Assembly: GCA_021442155.1 (NCBI GenBank)
Contig: CM038216.1
Span: forward strand, 160,131,983 to 160,195,982
Direction of reading: 5' to 3'
Source of the DNA: Cymbidium sinense
Taxonomy: Eukaryota > Streptophyta > Magnoliopsida > Asparagales > Orchidaceae
Length of the DNA: 64,000 bases
Positions 22,728-35,732 of this stretch are shown here, piece by piece. Position 1 is the stretch's first letter, and each line of letters starts with the position of its first letter. A program made the translations under genes and the position numbers. The notes beneath the pieces were generated by a model, which was not told the DNA's origin, did not search any database, and was given only the letters and a program-made list of their open reading frames with translations.

Positions 22728-25465
22728 TACTACAAGAAATTTCTACATTAATTAATCATGATATTATGGAAATTTGAACTCTTAGAAGAGCGAAAGCACA
22801 ATATATCTACTAGGATTTAATGAGTGTTTCATTTACCTACATCATGATAGTAGTTCTTTTTTTTTCATCTCTTCGATCTAGCTTTTTTCATTCATTTTTT
22901 GGTTATGGAAAAAGGTTTTTCTTATCATTGATGTTTATAAAAGAGCCACATGCTTTTCAACTCTTCATCCTCCTCAGAGTTCATCTCCTTAGTTTTAATC
23001 TTTGCAATGATAAATACCTAGTTCTTCTCAATTTTTCTTTGACACCCTCTTCTATTACCACATAAATCTTTACTTATGGCTCCCTCCAAAGCTCTATAGA
23101 AAAGAGACCAACCATGCAGGTAGCTTTCCTTGTACACATATCCAAGTTTCAAATTTAAAAAGGTTCACTTCTCTTTCATTAACAATAATGAAGAGAAAGT
23201 TTTCATCTCTTTTGAGGTCTTATCTACTAATAATGAAGAATGAGAGTATTCTTTGGTCAACTATATCATGGTTAAATTTCCCTCCTATGTCTCTTCCCTT
23301 GCTATGATAAGATAACTTTGGAAACTCAATGGCAATATTGATTTGATTATCTTTGATTAAGATTTTTTTCTCTTTAATTTTGTTCTTACACTTAGAACTA
23401 TGAAATGGTTTGAACGGCCCTACATTATCAGCAATAAGGACTTTATTTTTATAAAATGGCATGGGATTTTAAATACTAAAAGAGAATGATTAAGTGATTC
23501 TTGTTTGGGTCAAATTCCCCTAGCTTTCTCTTTAAAAAAATAAAAAATTTCTCGAGTGATAAGTAATATTGAAGTTTTCTTAGCCACTAATAATCTAACA
23601 TTCAATAGATCCTATCTCACATTGAGCTAAAATTTACATCCAAATAAACCCATTATCATCATTACATTACTCTATCCTAATAAAGCTTAAAAATGATAAG
23701 ATTATCAAGAAAGTGTTGTCAAATTGAAAATCAAAAACTTTTAAAACCTACAATACATTCACTCATGAAGAAAAATCTTGGCTACAAGAACATTTTAATT
23801 CAAGGTTTAGAAAAAAAAATCTATTTGTAAATGTTAAACATCCATAGATTAATTACTTTTTTTGATTATTTTGTGGATTTTTTTAAGGTAAAAAATACAT
23901 TGAAAATTTTTGTCAAAGTAGAAAAAATTCATAAAAAAGTATTTCTAATGTTTTTTGTTAGAATTAGTTTGATGGAATTCCCAATAAGAAATATGCTAAA
24001 AATCTACATCAATTTTCTTAAAAAAATTGAAGCTAATATGAACTAAGTATTTTTAGTTGAACATAGAATACAAATTTCTTCTACAAATAAAACTAAGAGA
24101 TAAACATGTTGAAATTGACTTTAATCAAACAAATTCCACAAAATAATAGTTATGAAATCAGTAACTTAAAATAGGAGTAACTTCAAAATTTTAAAAAAAT
24201 TTGCTAAAAAAAATTATTAAGATTAATCATTTATTCTTATCATATATTCCTCACTGAAGATGTCATGCTTGAAAGATTTTCTTATAATAATAATAAGAAA
24301 AAAAACAAGTAGAGATATATTTAATTTGTTAAATAAAATGAAAATTATTCAAGTAAAAAAATTAAATCTATGGATGAAATTTTAGTATGAAACTAATATA
24401 AGTTAAAAAGAAAAATTACCTTGAATTATATAAAGAAATCACAAAAAATAAGCCAATAATTGGCCATTATTGTAATCAAAGCATAGCAGATAAAGCAAGC
24501 ATAGAGTTTGGGCCTTAATCCATTTTCTGATTGTCATTCTCACATTACCTTTTCATTCTTTATTAAAAAAAACTTAGTATAGTGAAATTGCCTTTTGGCC
24601 ACTATATAGAACTTTGAAAGCTATACATTGATTCCCTTTTTATTCTTATTGATGTTATTTTTTTTTCATATTTTATCCACAACATTGATGATTAACTGGT
24701 GCTAGCTTTTCACATATTTGATTTTTCAGTTAATATTTATTTTGATCTATAAAAAAATAATAATAAATTAGCTTCATGCTATGATTGAGAACATAATTAT
24801 CTTCTAATTTGAGGCATAATTTATTTTTTTAAAAGATAATTATTGTATAAAAATCATTTAATCTATAATTGCATTCATAATTATTTAGCTTTCACAATGA
24901 TTTCATCTTGTGTTTATGCATGTTGATATGAATTTCCTGGCAGTTATTATTTAAATCTTGAATTTTTATATATCCATAGGGAAAGAGAAAAATTCCATCA
25001 TTAATGCATAAAATTATGTAAAAAATAATTAGGGTTAGATTTGGGAGTAAACACCATGATTCAGGACTCAATTGGTGCTTCGAGCTTAGCTAGACATGTA
25101 GGCACCATTATTAGGCTCCTAAGTGTCTAACTGTAAGAACTGGACAGATAGCTTGATAAAGAAGTTGATGCCTACACGTTAGGCCCAATAACAACAATTC
25201 ATAACAAAGAGCTAGACTCTAGGGCACCAAATCCATAATTTCTCAACACTTGCAAACAAAGAGCATAGCTCTTAGGTGCCGATCTTAGTGCCTAGGCACT
25301 AGCCTAGCAGCTATTATATAAATTGTCCTAGTTTTTTTAGTCAAATTATTTTCTTTTTGGAGATAATTAATGCATCCCTATTTTAGCAAATTATGTAAAT
25401 GAATTTAGGGACTGCTTCCACCATTGTTCAAGAGTGTTTTATTATTATTTTTTTTGTATTTTTTG
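22728..25465 (+). repeat. dispersed repeat copy A (related to parts of copies B and C)
   Basis: It is similar over its length to about 26665-28985 (copy B) and 57112-59860 (copy C). It starts at the shared edge TACTACAAGAAA and ends in a T-rich run near 25465, where B and C continue. All three share the DUF4283 relic and the palindrome TAGTGCCTAGGCACTA (here 25286-25301). Copy A keeps a segment (about 24290-24770) that is missing from B but present in C. It lies directly left of copy B. Confidence 0.8.
22820..23810 (+). pseudogene. DUF4283-domain reading frame, copy A (decayed)
   Basis: The frame begins MSVSFTYIMIVVLFF at 22820, which is T-rich and possibly not genuine. Domain-like text follows: NNEEWEYSL-type and MVKFPSYVSSLAMIR near 23230-23315, LGQIPLAF or VWVKFP near 23495-23520, and NPLSSLHYSILIKLKND near 23640-23695. 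VWVKFP and the late '.P.......L.N.....K' strand fit the plant DUF4283 domain, found in LINE ORF1-like and other mobile-element proteins. Stops and frameshifts interrupt it (for example after MIR at 23313). It is less intact than the equivalent frame in copy C. Confidence 0.6.
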
Positions 25466-26764
25466 AAAGAGAAGGGGGTGAGGCATCATGTTTAGGATCC
25501 CGAGGTGGAATCTTTTAATTGGGCTGAGCTGGCTTAGGACCTCACGTGCTCAGATTAATGAGCTGTAATCTATATTTCTAGCATAGGTTAAACTTTGTAT
25601 ACATGAGCTCTATTAATTAGAGCTAAGTGTGACTCAGCTTGATGATTTGCTAGTTGACTTATAAAAAATAAATTTTAAAATTATAATTTACTTTTATGTA
25701 AGAATTTTATTTATTGATTTATTTAAACTATGTTAATAATGATCAATTGAGCTGAGATATTCATCAACAATGAGATATTGAGTATGCAATGAGCTTAAAT
25801 TTAGCTCTAGGTTGAGCTTGAGGTTGATTAATGATATATTAAGTCTAGATCAAGTAAAGATAAATTAAATTATATTATACTAATAATCTTTTTAACTCTT
25901 AACTCACTAAACTTAACCTTATCTTGCATGTGCTATCCTGTGCTTGTAATTAGATGTGCACATGATGCAACTTAGATCATCTTTGTTTATTATATATGAA
26001 AGATGAAGATAAATTAAGTTAAAAAAATCATTATACAATTAGTTAATTTTATTCATAAAATATCTTCAGTGGTATATCTCATTACTCATCCATTATTTAC
26101 AAAGTAAATAAGAAATATTATGTTCTTTAAAAAAATCTACATAAATTTCATGAATGCAATCATTGCATGTGCAATAGATGGTGCATAGTGCTATACTATT
26201 TAATGGGATATATTATTTGTCTTTGTTGAAATCTTCACACTATATGTAAGACGAGATGTGAAATATATGCCATGTGCTTTCGGCATATTGGCCTCACATT
26301 GTTGATGGTGGAATTGGTGGCTTAAGTTATCATCGATTTGAAGGTGTGTTGACCCACCACTAGCAAGGTAATGATCTAAGAGTGGTGTGGGGCAAGAATG
26401 AGCTTGACAGTGTAGGGGGCTTCTCACACTTGCATATACTAACTTTTCTCATCACATGTGGGCTTAGACCTCACCTTCATCACTTTATGGTTGTTTAAAA
26501 TATTTAAATGCATTTAGATTTGTGATGTTGCCACATAGGAATGGGAGGGAATTAGACATGCCCTCCATCAACTAGAATAATAGTTGAACTAACAAAATGT
26601 TGATGCATAGAGATTAACATGCATGATATGCACTATTTATAGTAAGCATTTTGGTTTATTTGATAAATGCTTACTACAAAAAAGTTCTTCATTAATTAAT
26701 CATGATATTATGGAGACTTGAGTTTTTAGAAGAGTGAAAGTACAATGTCTCTACTATGATTTTA

Positions 26765-27765
26765 TGAGTGCTTCTTTTACCTACAACATGATAGTAATTC
26801 TTTTTTTTTTCATCTTCTTTGATCTAGCTTTTTTGTTCATTTTTTGGTTATGAAAAAAAAAGGTTTTTCTTATCATTGATGTTTATAGTAGGAGCCACAT
26901 GCTTTTCAACTCTTCATTGTCCTCAAAGTTCATCTCCTTTATTTTAATCTTTGCAATGATTTACTATTCAAATCTCTAGTTCTTCTTAATCTTTCTTTGC
27001 CACCCTTCTATTACCGGATAAATCTTTACATGTGCTTCCCACCCAAAGCTCTATAGAAAAGAGACCAACCATGCAGGTAGCTTTGCTTTCTACACATATC
27101 CAAATTTTAAATATAAAAAGGTTCACTTATTTTTCATTAACAATAACAGAGAGAAAGTTTTCATCACTTTTGAGGTCTTAGCTACTAATAATAAAGAATG
27201 GGAGCATACTTTGGCCTACTATATCATGGTTAAATTTCCCTCCTATGTCTCTTCCCTTGCTATGGTAAGATAACTTTGGAATCTCAATGGTAATATTGAT
27301 TTGGTTATCTTTGATTAAGATTTTTTTTCTCTTAAAGACTTTTCTCGCACTTAGAACTATGAAATGGCTTGAAATGGGAGTCCTACATCATCAATAATAA
27401 GGCCTTTATGTTTATAAAATGGGAATGAGATTTTAAAGATTAAAAGAGAATAACAAAGTGATTCTAGTTTGGGTCAAATTCCCCTAGTTTTCTCTTTAAT
27501 AAAATAAAAACTTCTCGAGTGATAGATAATATTGAAGTTTTCTTAGCCACTAATAGTCTAACATTAATAAATCCTATCTCACTTTCAGTCAGAATTTATA
27601 TCCACATAAATCCATTATCATCCTTACATTACTCTATCCTAATAAAGCTTAAAAATGAAGAAAGTGTTGTCAAACTGAAGGTGAAAACTTTTAAAACCTA
27701 TAATACGTTCACTCATAAAGAAAAATCTTGGCTACAAGAACATTTTAATTTTTTGAAGTAAAAAA
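26765..27765 (+). pseudogene. DUF4283-domain reading frame, copy B (decayed)
   Basis: This is the same frame as in copies A and C. NNKEWEHTL-type text and MVKFPSYVSSLAMVR occur near 27185-27270, VILVWVKFP near 27459-27484, and the uninterrupted 27519-27761 piece includes FLATNSLTLINPISLSVR and NPLSSLHYSILIKLKNEE. The order (core, VWVKFP, variable helix, then a strand before a conserved Lys-Val run) follows the DUF4283 domain. No zinc knuckle, endonuclease or reverse transcriptase follows. Frameshifts and stops separate the pieces. Confidence 0.65.
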
Positions 27766-29037
27766 TCTATTTGTAAATGTTAAAATCCATCGATTAATCA
27801 CTTTTTTGATGATTTTTTGTGAAATTTTTTTTAAGGTAAAAACTACACTGAAAAAAATTTCGAAGTAGGAAAAATTCACAAAAATGTATTTCAAATGGCT
27901 TTTTGTTTGAAATTTTTGATGGAATTCCGAATAAAAATCTGCTAAAAGTCTCCATCAATTTTCTTTTAAAAAAATGAAGCTAATATGGACTAAATATTTA
28001 TAGCTGAACATAGAATACAAATTTCTTCTACAATCTAAACTAGGTGATAAACATTTAAATACTATGTTGAAAATGACTTTAAGAAAACAAAATCCACAAA
28101 ATAATAGCTATAAAATCAATAACTTATAATAAAAGTAACTTCAAAAATAAATAAATAAATTGTTAAAAAATTATTAAGATTAATCACTTATTCTTACCAT
28201 ATATTCCTCACTGAAGATGTCATGCTTGAGAGATTTTCTTTTAATTAAAAAATAATAAATGTAAAAAATTATAGTAATTATCTTCATGCTATGATTGAGA
28301 ACATGATTATCTTTTAATTTGATGCATAATTTGTTTTTTAAAATTACAATAATTATTGTATAAAAATCATTTAATCTTGAATTACATTCATAATTATCTT
28401 AGCTTAGACTATGAATTTTCCATGTGTTTATGCATGTTGATATGAATTTTCTAGCAGTTATTATTTAAATTTAGAATTTTTATAAATCTATAAGGAAAGA
28501 GAATAATTCCATCATTAATGCAAAAAAAATGTAAAAAATCATCAGGGGTAGATTTGGGAGCAAACACCACGATTCATGACTCAATTGGTGCTTGGAGTGT
28601 AGCTAGACATGTAGGAACCATTATCAGGCTCCTAAGTGCCTAATTACAAGAACTAGACATATAGCTTGATAGAGAAGTTGACACTTAAACATTAGGCCCA
28701 ATAACTACAATTCATAACAAAGAGCTCAATGCCAAGGTACCAGATCCAGAAGTTCCCAGCACTTGTGAACAAAAATCATACCTCTTAGGTGCCGATTCTA
28801 GTGCCTAGGCACTAGCCTAGCACCTATTATATAAATTGTCCTAGTTTTTTTTTTTATCAAATTATTTTCTTTTTTGGAGAGAATTAATGTATCCCTATTT
28901 AAGCAAATTATGCAAATGAATTTGGGGATTGCTTCAACTATTGTTCAAAGTGTTTTATTTTTATTTTTATTTTTTGAGAGACGAAGATTGGCTTTTGTGG
29001 AGGCAACTTCAAGGAATTTGGAGAAGTCATTATGTAG

Positions 29038-29160
29038 AAATCAAGGGCAAAAAGCCAAGGCGATAAAAATGACTTTCTCGACATGTTCTACTCAGTTTTT
29101 TTCCCTATCCTATTGTTTATTGTAATAATATTCATGTACCAATCTTTCATTTCTTTATGA
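29038..29160 (+). other. possible terminal-exon remnant with a tail transmembrane segment (copy B)
   Basis: After an acceptor-like TATGTAG, a 40-codon frame reads KSRAKSQGDKNDFLDMFYSV and ends in a hydrophobic stretch (FPILLFIVIIFMYQSF) before TGA. AATAAA follows immediately, as a polyadenylation signal might. The same frame, with four amino-acid changes, is at 59923-60045 in copy C. The changes are mostly non-synonymous, so selection is not evident. I do not recognise the protein, and it may be chance. Confidence 0.25.
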
Positions 29161-30836
29161 AATAAACTCCCCTTCGTGCAACCAAATTATTTTTTGTTTG
29201 TTTTGATTTTAATAAATGTTTGAAGTATTATTTATCTTATCAATGTATATTTTATTTTGTGTTTTATAATCTATTGATTTGATTAACTATTATTTAAATA
29301 AAGTAGGATGTCCATTTGAAACTGAGAGATGAAAAGTAGATTTGTCATGAACAAAATACCACGTTGATGCATTTTAAGCTAAAGATAATCATGACGAAGT
29401 CTTGTTCTCATTTTTGAGATCCAAAAGCTTTAATTATTAAATTTTATTTTTGAATCAAATTTATTATAAAGAGATAGGTAGGTTGTGTGAGTAAAATGGG
29501 GACCTTAGACTTTCATGATAAAAGAAACAACTCACTTGATTGAACTTTGGTAAAAATCAACTAATTATTTTATTGATCGAACATTGATAAAAATCAACTA
29601 CTTATTTTATTAAAATTTTAATTGTATAAATAATATTGGTTCAGCTCAATTCCTAAGTCTAGTTAGTTTTTGAGCCTTTTCAACAAATTTAGGAATAGAT
29701 CTTATAATTTACCTCAGCACCTCATTTTCATCATCTAAATAATAGGAAATCAATCAAATTTTAATATTTGATGTATAACACTTATGGGAATGATACTTTG
29801 CTCACTTTTTGTTATTTAAGATGGCCATATATTCTTATACATACACACATACAGTTTATCTTGCACCACATGAATACTATCTCAAAGGTGTGTATGCCCC
29901 ATTACATGAAACATAGTGGTATTAGAAACGAGAGGACTTGTCAACTCCCTTGGACCAATCTTGGTCATAATTTGAGATCTTTCAATCTAATTAAGTTGTT
30001 AAGGTTCAAACATACTTAGATTTGCATATTTTGGTCTTATTAGATTTATCTTGTTAAAATGCAACAAATCAAGTGTAAAGTTATTATAATCATAATTTGG
30101 ATAATTTTTAAAGTACTGATTAAAGTCTTTGAGTTTAATTTGGAGTGATCTTGGATTAAAATAGTACAAAAATTCTTGCTTGATTAGGTTGATTTTGCAA
30201 GCTATATCAATATTACTTTTAATTATAATAACAACTAAATAGCTTATAAATCATTTTAGATTAATTTCATGATTGTTGAGAAGCACATGCTTTTATTTGA
30301 TATGATACAATAGTAACACAAATCAGACTATAAATTACACAAACATTATTGTCATTAAGATGGTCATTTCTTCATAGCTAAGTTAAGATTTCTATATGAT
30401 AAGAACATTTTTTTTTGTTGAACTATTTTTTATCTAAAATTTGACTATGCTGCTCAAATTTTGCAGAAAATTAAAGGTTTGTTGATTTAATGAAGAAAAG
30501 GTTGGTCATACTCATTAATTACGAGCTTACTTTAGCCTACTTTTTGAAATATCTTAATGAATGTAGAGTACCATCTAAAATGAATTGGTACAAGGGTGTT
30601 CAAATGATATCTTAACATTTCATCTGATTATGGCACACATATTTTGTAAAATAGAAGTACATAACACATCACTGTATGACTATCAATAACATTTCTTCTA
30701 CATAAAGAAAACATTTTGAAATATTACATAATATGAGCCCTTATTATTTCATCCTTAAAATTGAATAAGCATTAATTTAAGATAACTTTAAACCCATATG
30801 ATATACCTCAATTATTATTCCATATTTTATTCTCTT

Positions 30837-31273
30837 TCATTTCTTTAATTTCATTCTCTCTAGGGCATTCTTTCCATTTAGATTTCCTGAAAAGTACTCT
30901 CTTGTATAATCTCCAACGCTTATTGTCTTGTAGAGGTCCCTGTCACTTTGAATGAGCTCTGAGAAAGGATGCAACGCAACATCTGTATTTGGTAAATGAA
31001 ATGTGGCTATTGAAAATCGCTCCTCTTCTGTGTTTATAATAGCACTATGCTCTATGCTTTTATACATTCCATTAGTCAATATCTATTGAGAAGGTAAAAA
31101 GAAAATAAATAATAAATATATAAAATATATTTTGATGATGAACTTCAAATGATACCGGTTTAATAAAGGTTGAATGTTTTCCATCATAACACATTATGAT
31201 GCACAAAGATGAAAAAGGACACAAGTGCATCTTAAACATACACTAGACATGATTGTTTTCCTTAAAAAATTTA

Positions 31274-31330
<57 letters not shown>

Positions 31331-32925
31331 ATTATATGATGTAGTAGATATGACATCTATGAGTATTTAAGTATGTACTTTGTATGAGGTTTGATACAAC
31401 ATGACAACCTTCTAAAATTTGTGTATCATAGATGAACATACAAAGTTCCTTTCAACAAGACCTTAGTTGACTTTCAAATCATAGTTCTCATCATGCATGA
31501 CTTAGCATGTTTAGAATTAATGACATGATTTGTGGGTATTCCAAGCTTAATACATGTTAATAATGAACTAATAGGTGTTCCAATGTTGTTCAAGATGATT
31601 TATAATATTTTATAAAAATTAAAAATTTAAAAAAATTTGATACACCAAATGTCTTGTTAGCCATGATGCCCTTTAGTGTTTGAAAATCTAAGTGCCAAGC
31701 ATGATGTTCAAGAAAACACAATATGCTTTATAAATGTAAATATAATATATCTTAATACTATTTCTAACATTTTATCATCTCATAATTCCAAAAAATTAAA
31801 AAAAAAACATATTTGTTCTATGAGTTAGGACCAAACTAATTAATTAGTAAAAATTAGAAGGTGATTTTAAAGCTAAAAAAAACTTCAATAATTACCTCCA
31901 ACATATCACCAATATTGATGATGATTGCTCCTGGTTTTGGTTTAACAAGTAACCACTTGCCATTTTTCTTTATCTGTAAACCATTGACATTATTTGCTTG
32001 CAAGAGTACTATTAATGCAATACCATCACTATGTGGGGAGAGACCTACACCTTATTAGCCTGCTTACATGGTGGATAGTAATTTATCCTTACCGATTGCA
32101 TCTGTCCACTAAAAATTTTATGCATGGATTGAGGATCAATCCCCAAATCCTTAGCCATCAATTTATATAAACAAGCGACAACATTTTCAATCTTCAATGT
32201 ATATAGCTCAAGTGTATCCCTGTTAACACAATAATAGATGTGAATACAAGAGTCAAGAGTAAAGAAAAAGGCTAAAGAAGAAAAAAGTTTCTCTTTATAT
32301 ATCTTATAAAATTGTTTTTATAAAATTTATCAATGGCTATCTTGTTGCAATTAATCAAAGTAGACATAAGTAAAGTTTTAATTGCTATCCTTAAATTAAT
32401 GGGAACCTGAATGAAGATGGAATGGTAGGCCAAAATCTCATGTCCTTATGAGGCTTGGTGACAAGCGTTAGCATGCCTGCCCAGTCTAACTTCTGTTCCT
32501 CTGAATGTACAAACATTTGACCATAACTTTCTATTAGTCCGGGTAACTGTTTAATTGCCTCTTTTTCTTTGAGTGGAAGCTCGAAGAACTCCATTATATC
32601 ATTCTTTGTTTTCTCTATCATTTCTTTTGTAATTCCATGATTTATCAGCTGTTCCAAATTTGAGAAAAAAATATACATATATTAAAATGAACTTTAAAAA
32701 ACTTGCATGGCGCAAGCTATAATGATTATAAGAAAGAAGTAAATTGAATATATATAAATCGATCACCGGAAGCTCATCGTCATCAATGGAGTCCACCGGA
32801 GCAGCTTCAACTTCCGGCATGAAGTATCTCTCTGGAATCTCAGAGGGCAAGATGGAAGCAGCAAGCTCTTGCACATTTGGCACTGTCAGGGTGGCACCTA
32901 ACTCAAGATGAGTTGATGGAGCCAT
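30837..32925 (-). pseudogene. 2-oxoglutarate/Fe(II)-dependent dioxygenase, SRG1-like (DOXC class), four exons, probably inactive
   Basis: The family hydroxylates or demethylates plant metabolites using Fe(II) and 2-oxoglutarate in the cytosol. Exon 1 (32925 to about 32755) starts MAPSTHLELGATLTVPNVQE and runs to DELPVIDL. Exon 2 (32652-32407) starts LINHGITKEMIEK after an AACAG acceptor and ends SSFR. Exon 3 (32219-31896) has YYPPC, the Fe-binding HSD and ends INIGDMLE. Exon 4 (31082-30837) has the second Fe-binding His in SIEHSA and the 2-oxoglutarate site RFS, ending LERMKLKK. Splice positions match the usual family pattern. Faults: the end of exon 1, normally '..ACEEWGFFQ', is eroded (LRHASFLK remains) and no GT donor is clear. 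A one-base loss in exon 3 creates TAG at 32045-32047 just before the GLSPHSD segment. The start ATG has a good plant context (GTAATGG). The product specificity cannot be inferred. Confidence 0.85.
31275..31329. repeat. (TA)n microsatellite in intron 3 of the dioxygenase relic
   Basis: About 27 uninterrupted TA units. At the equivalent place in copy C (about 62183-62190) only GATATAATATG remains, so the tract expanded or shrank after the duplication. Confidence 0.95.
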
Positions 32926-32970
32926 TACCTGCTAATGCTACCTCGATCTTATTACATCTATACGTTTGAT

Positions 32971-32979
32971 CTATTTATA
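32971..32979 (-). promoter_or_regulatory. TATA box of the dioxygenase relic
   Basis: The minus strand reads TATAAATAG, ending about 45 bp upstream of the start codon at 32925. The distance is short but plausible for a plant core promoter with a brief leader. It suggests the locus was once transcribed from its own promoter rather than being a processed copy, which the introns also show. Confidence 0.6.
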
Positions 32980-32999
32980 CTGCCAACGTTGAAAGCAGA

Positions 33000-34497
33000 T
33001 ATAAGGATGAATGTTGAAAGGATAAGTGGAAGTCAATCAAAACATGGCGTTTACTCAAGGATGACTGAGTTTTCAAAATTGATGAAGTTTCTCAGTACGT
33101 AGTTCGTGGTTCTTGATTTCTCTTGAATGCATTTTCTCAATATGAATTATGAATTTTCCTGTACATCTTTTAGGTGACGTTATTCTCATTATGTTTTCAA
33201 ATACAGCACGCAAATGTGGAAAATGGGTCTCATACATGATGCATTATGTATATATGTATATGTATATATATATATAAAACCCAAATTAGTCGCAAGGAGT
33301 TTATAGATTATTAAAATGATAAAAGTTTTGTAAGATCATTGTTTTTTGTTTTAGTTCCAAGTTTTACTAGAATTTCTGGTCATTAGATTTGAATCTTCGT
33401 TTATAGCTTTTCCTTTTTCTAAGTCATAGCAAAGACCTACTGTTATCGCAAATTATATTCAGTTTTTGTAGTTCTTTACCATCACGGAATGCATGAAGCT
33501 TGTACTGAGTTTCACCCTCGTTAAGGAGGGAGTTTGTGAACAATCTCCAGCTAGTGAAATTGTAAAACAGGTATTTGTTGGGCATGAAGGTAGTCCAGGT
33601 TGAAGGTTGAACTGTATTTAAAACCATTTGGGTCTTGTGAAATATTAATTTGTATTATTTACTATTTTCAATAAAAAATAAAAAATATGTCATAGTCTCT
33701 GGATCGTGCTAAAAATACAACTAGCCTATGATGGATATGTCACTTACCTTATTTAGACCATATATAATTAAGGTCATCTTTTTAAAATGATATTTTCGAT
33801 TTTTTTTTTTAAAACTGATATATATTTATGTATTTCAAAAAAATTACTTTAAAATCATTGAATTAAGATGGCATATCCTAGTTTAATTGAATCTTTACGA
33901 TAAGACTAAAAAAAGGGAAAAGATAAAATGCTAAGGATGCACAAAACGAAGGCAAACATTTTGTCACTTAGATATTTCATGCATGTATAGTTTCCTTCTT
34001 GGTTTAATTCATCATTTGCAAGTCAACATAGTTTAGCTTCATTTCTATTTAAAAAAATTTTAAATTATTTATTAGTTTCTCAAAGCACCAATTAATTTCC
34101 CACCCACCCCAAACCCCTTCAACTCCTCTTAAGGTGCCATATTCACTCAACATCATAAAGACAATGTTTTTTGCATTGGAACAACCACTCAATGATGCTT
34201 TCTGATGATAACTTAGATTCAAATTTGAGAGTAGATATGAAAGATGAAGCACTTTTAAAGATGTTGATGAGTAATAGATATAGTTCTCTTGAGGGAGGTT
34301 TATATACATTTGTATACATTGGAGGTTACTTTAGTAAAGTGAGTTCAAGATGCGTGAAATCACCCAACCATAAGGGTGAGTTTAAAACACTAAGGCATCA
34401 GCTTTAGAGAAGGCTTTTGGTGAAGCATTTGTGAATTTATAGTTGTTGATGAAGAAGATAATGTTAAGGTAAAACATGTTGGTCACGATGGTAGAAG
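33000..34497. other. upstream flank of the dioxygenase relic, absent from copy C
   Basis: AT-rich sequence with short open frames on both strands (33424-33627 minus; 34171-34407 plus; 34410-34560 plus, reading VDEEDNVKVKHVGHDGRSC). None matches a domain I recognise. Together with exons 1-3 this segment is missing from the duplicate. Confidence 0.4.
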
Positions 34498-35260
34498 TTG
34501 TGAAAGGAGTTTGATCATGTTACATAACAAAATTTCTACTTCCCTTAAAGTTGCCATTGAGATTTAGAAAGCAAAGGGAAGGAGCTAAAAGTTTGCAATA
34601 CAATTGATACAAACTTAACTAGTAAATTAATGCCCTTTTCCATTGCTTATTGAGTTTTCTTAAGATGTTTTCCAAGAAGTGAATGCAATGAAGATGTATG
34701 TCCTTTTGATAAATAAGTTCTAAAAACTTTTTAAACCAATCAATTCTCATTTGGTGCTTAATTGATCTAGTAGAATGATAGCTTGATAAGAAGAAGATGA
34801 TCCGTCCTCTAAAATTAAACATTTTTTATTAAATAATTTCAAACATTGAAAGTGAGGATGTTTTGCTCCTTATTTTTATATGATGCCTTATGAAATCTTT
34901 TAGAATGATTTTATTGAATATTTATAAAATTATTGTAGTAGGAAAATAACTTATGACAAATCCTATGTATAATAATGATTAGTATCTTCAAATATTTGCC
35001 CTTTAAGGAATTAAGCCTCAAAATATTCTTGAGATTGACACAAAACTTTAGGGTGTTCTAGAATTTTTTGTTGTTGGAGTTAGATCCTTAAGCTAATAGC
35101 AAGAAGTGTTTCCCTTATATAAAAATAGTAAATTTGATCTTCAAAATAATGAAGTTGAGTAGTTTTGCCTTTTTTTTTAAATATATTTTGATAATAAGCA
35201 TCTATAGAGAATCTCTATTAAAGACATTATCCATCACCAAGTTTCTTTTAAGACTTCAAA

Positions 35261-35732
35261 ATCAGCTTTCTATTTTGATATTCTTAGATAAGTTGACAAT
35301 GTATACCTTTTAAAGCTTATGCTTGCATAAAAAGGCTTAGAGGTAGAGCCTAGCCTAGGTCAAACCAACATTTTAATAGCTTGGGCAAGTTCCCCAGCTA
35401 TCAATAAAACCATGCACATAAGCTCCTCCCTTAATCACTCTAAAATTGCCTTCTAATCAAGGCCTTAAGCATCTCTAATGTTTGTGATTCAGGATGGGTT
35501 TTGAGGTTTAAAATATGGTGGGAACCCTATAATCACTCTCTTGCATTATGGAATATATAATAGAAAAAATTGAGTATTGAGGTGCACTAAATTCAACACT
35601 AGAAGGCCCACCTTTTCTTCTTCTATAGCTCTGAAAGCTCATAATAAGATTTAGGGAAGCTCAAGGTTTTTATGTGAGGTCACTCTTAAGGTCTTGGATA
35701 CTTCTAGGAGACCTCTTCAAGTGTAATAAAAC
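35261..35732. other. unassigned flank between copy B and the MULE left array
   Basis: No coding or repeat signal that I can support. The left end of the repeat array decays into this stretch, so the exact outer edge of the transposon is unclear. Confidence 0.4.

Larger units (their letters stand above)
25488..35260. repeat. segmental duplication copy B
   Basis: It is collinear with 55989-64000 (copy C), starting at the shared phrase ATGTTTAGGATCCC and running to the right end of the window's homology. Differences from C are a missing segment near 28235-28260, an expanded (TA)n at 31275-31329, extra sequence 31908-34497 (most of a dioxygenase gene and its upstream DNA) and a missing segment near 34757. 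The similarity is high by eye throughout, in coding and non-coding parts alike. Confidence 0.88.

Noticed and set aside
29768..30019. Frame MMYNTYGNDTLLTF present in both B and C (also 60654-60875)
   Set aside because: Conservation is explained by the recent duplication; lengths differ by an indel and no domain is visible.
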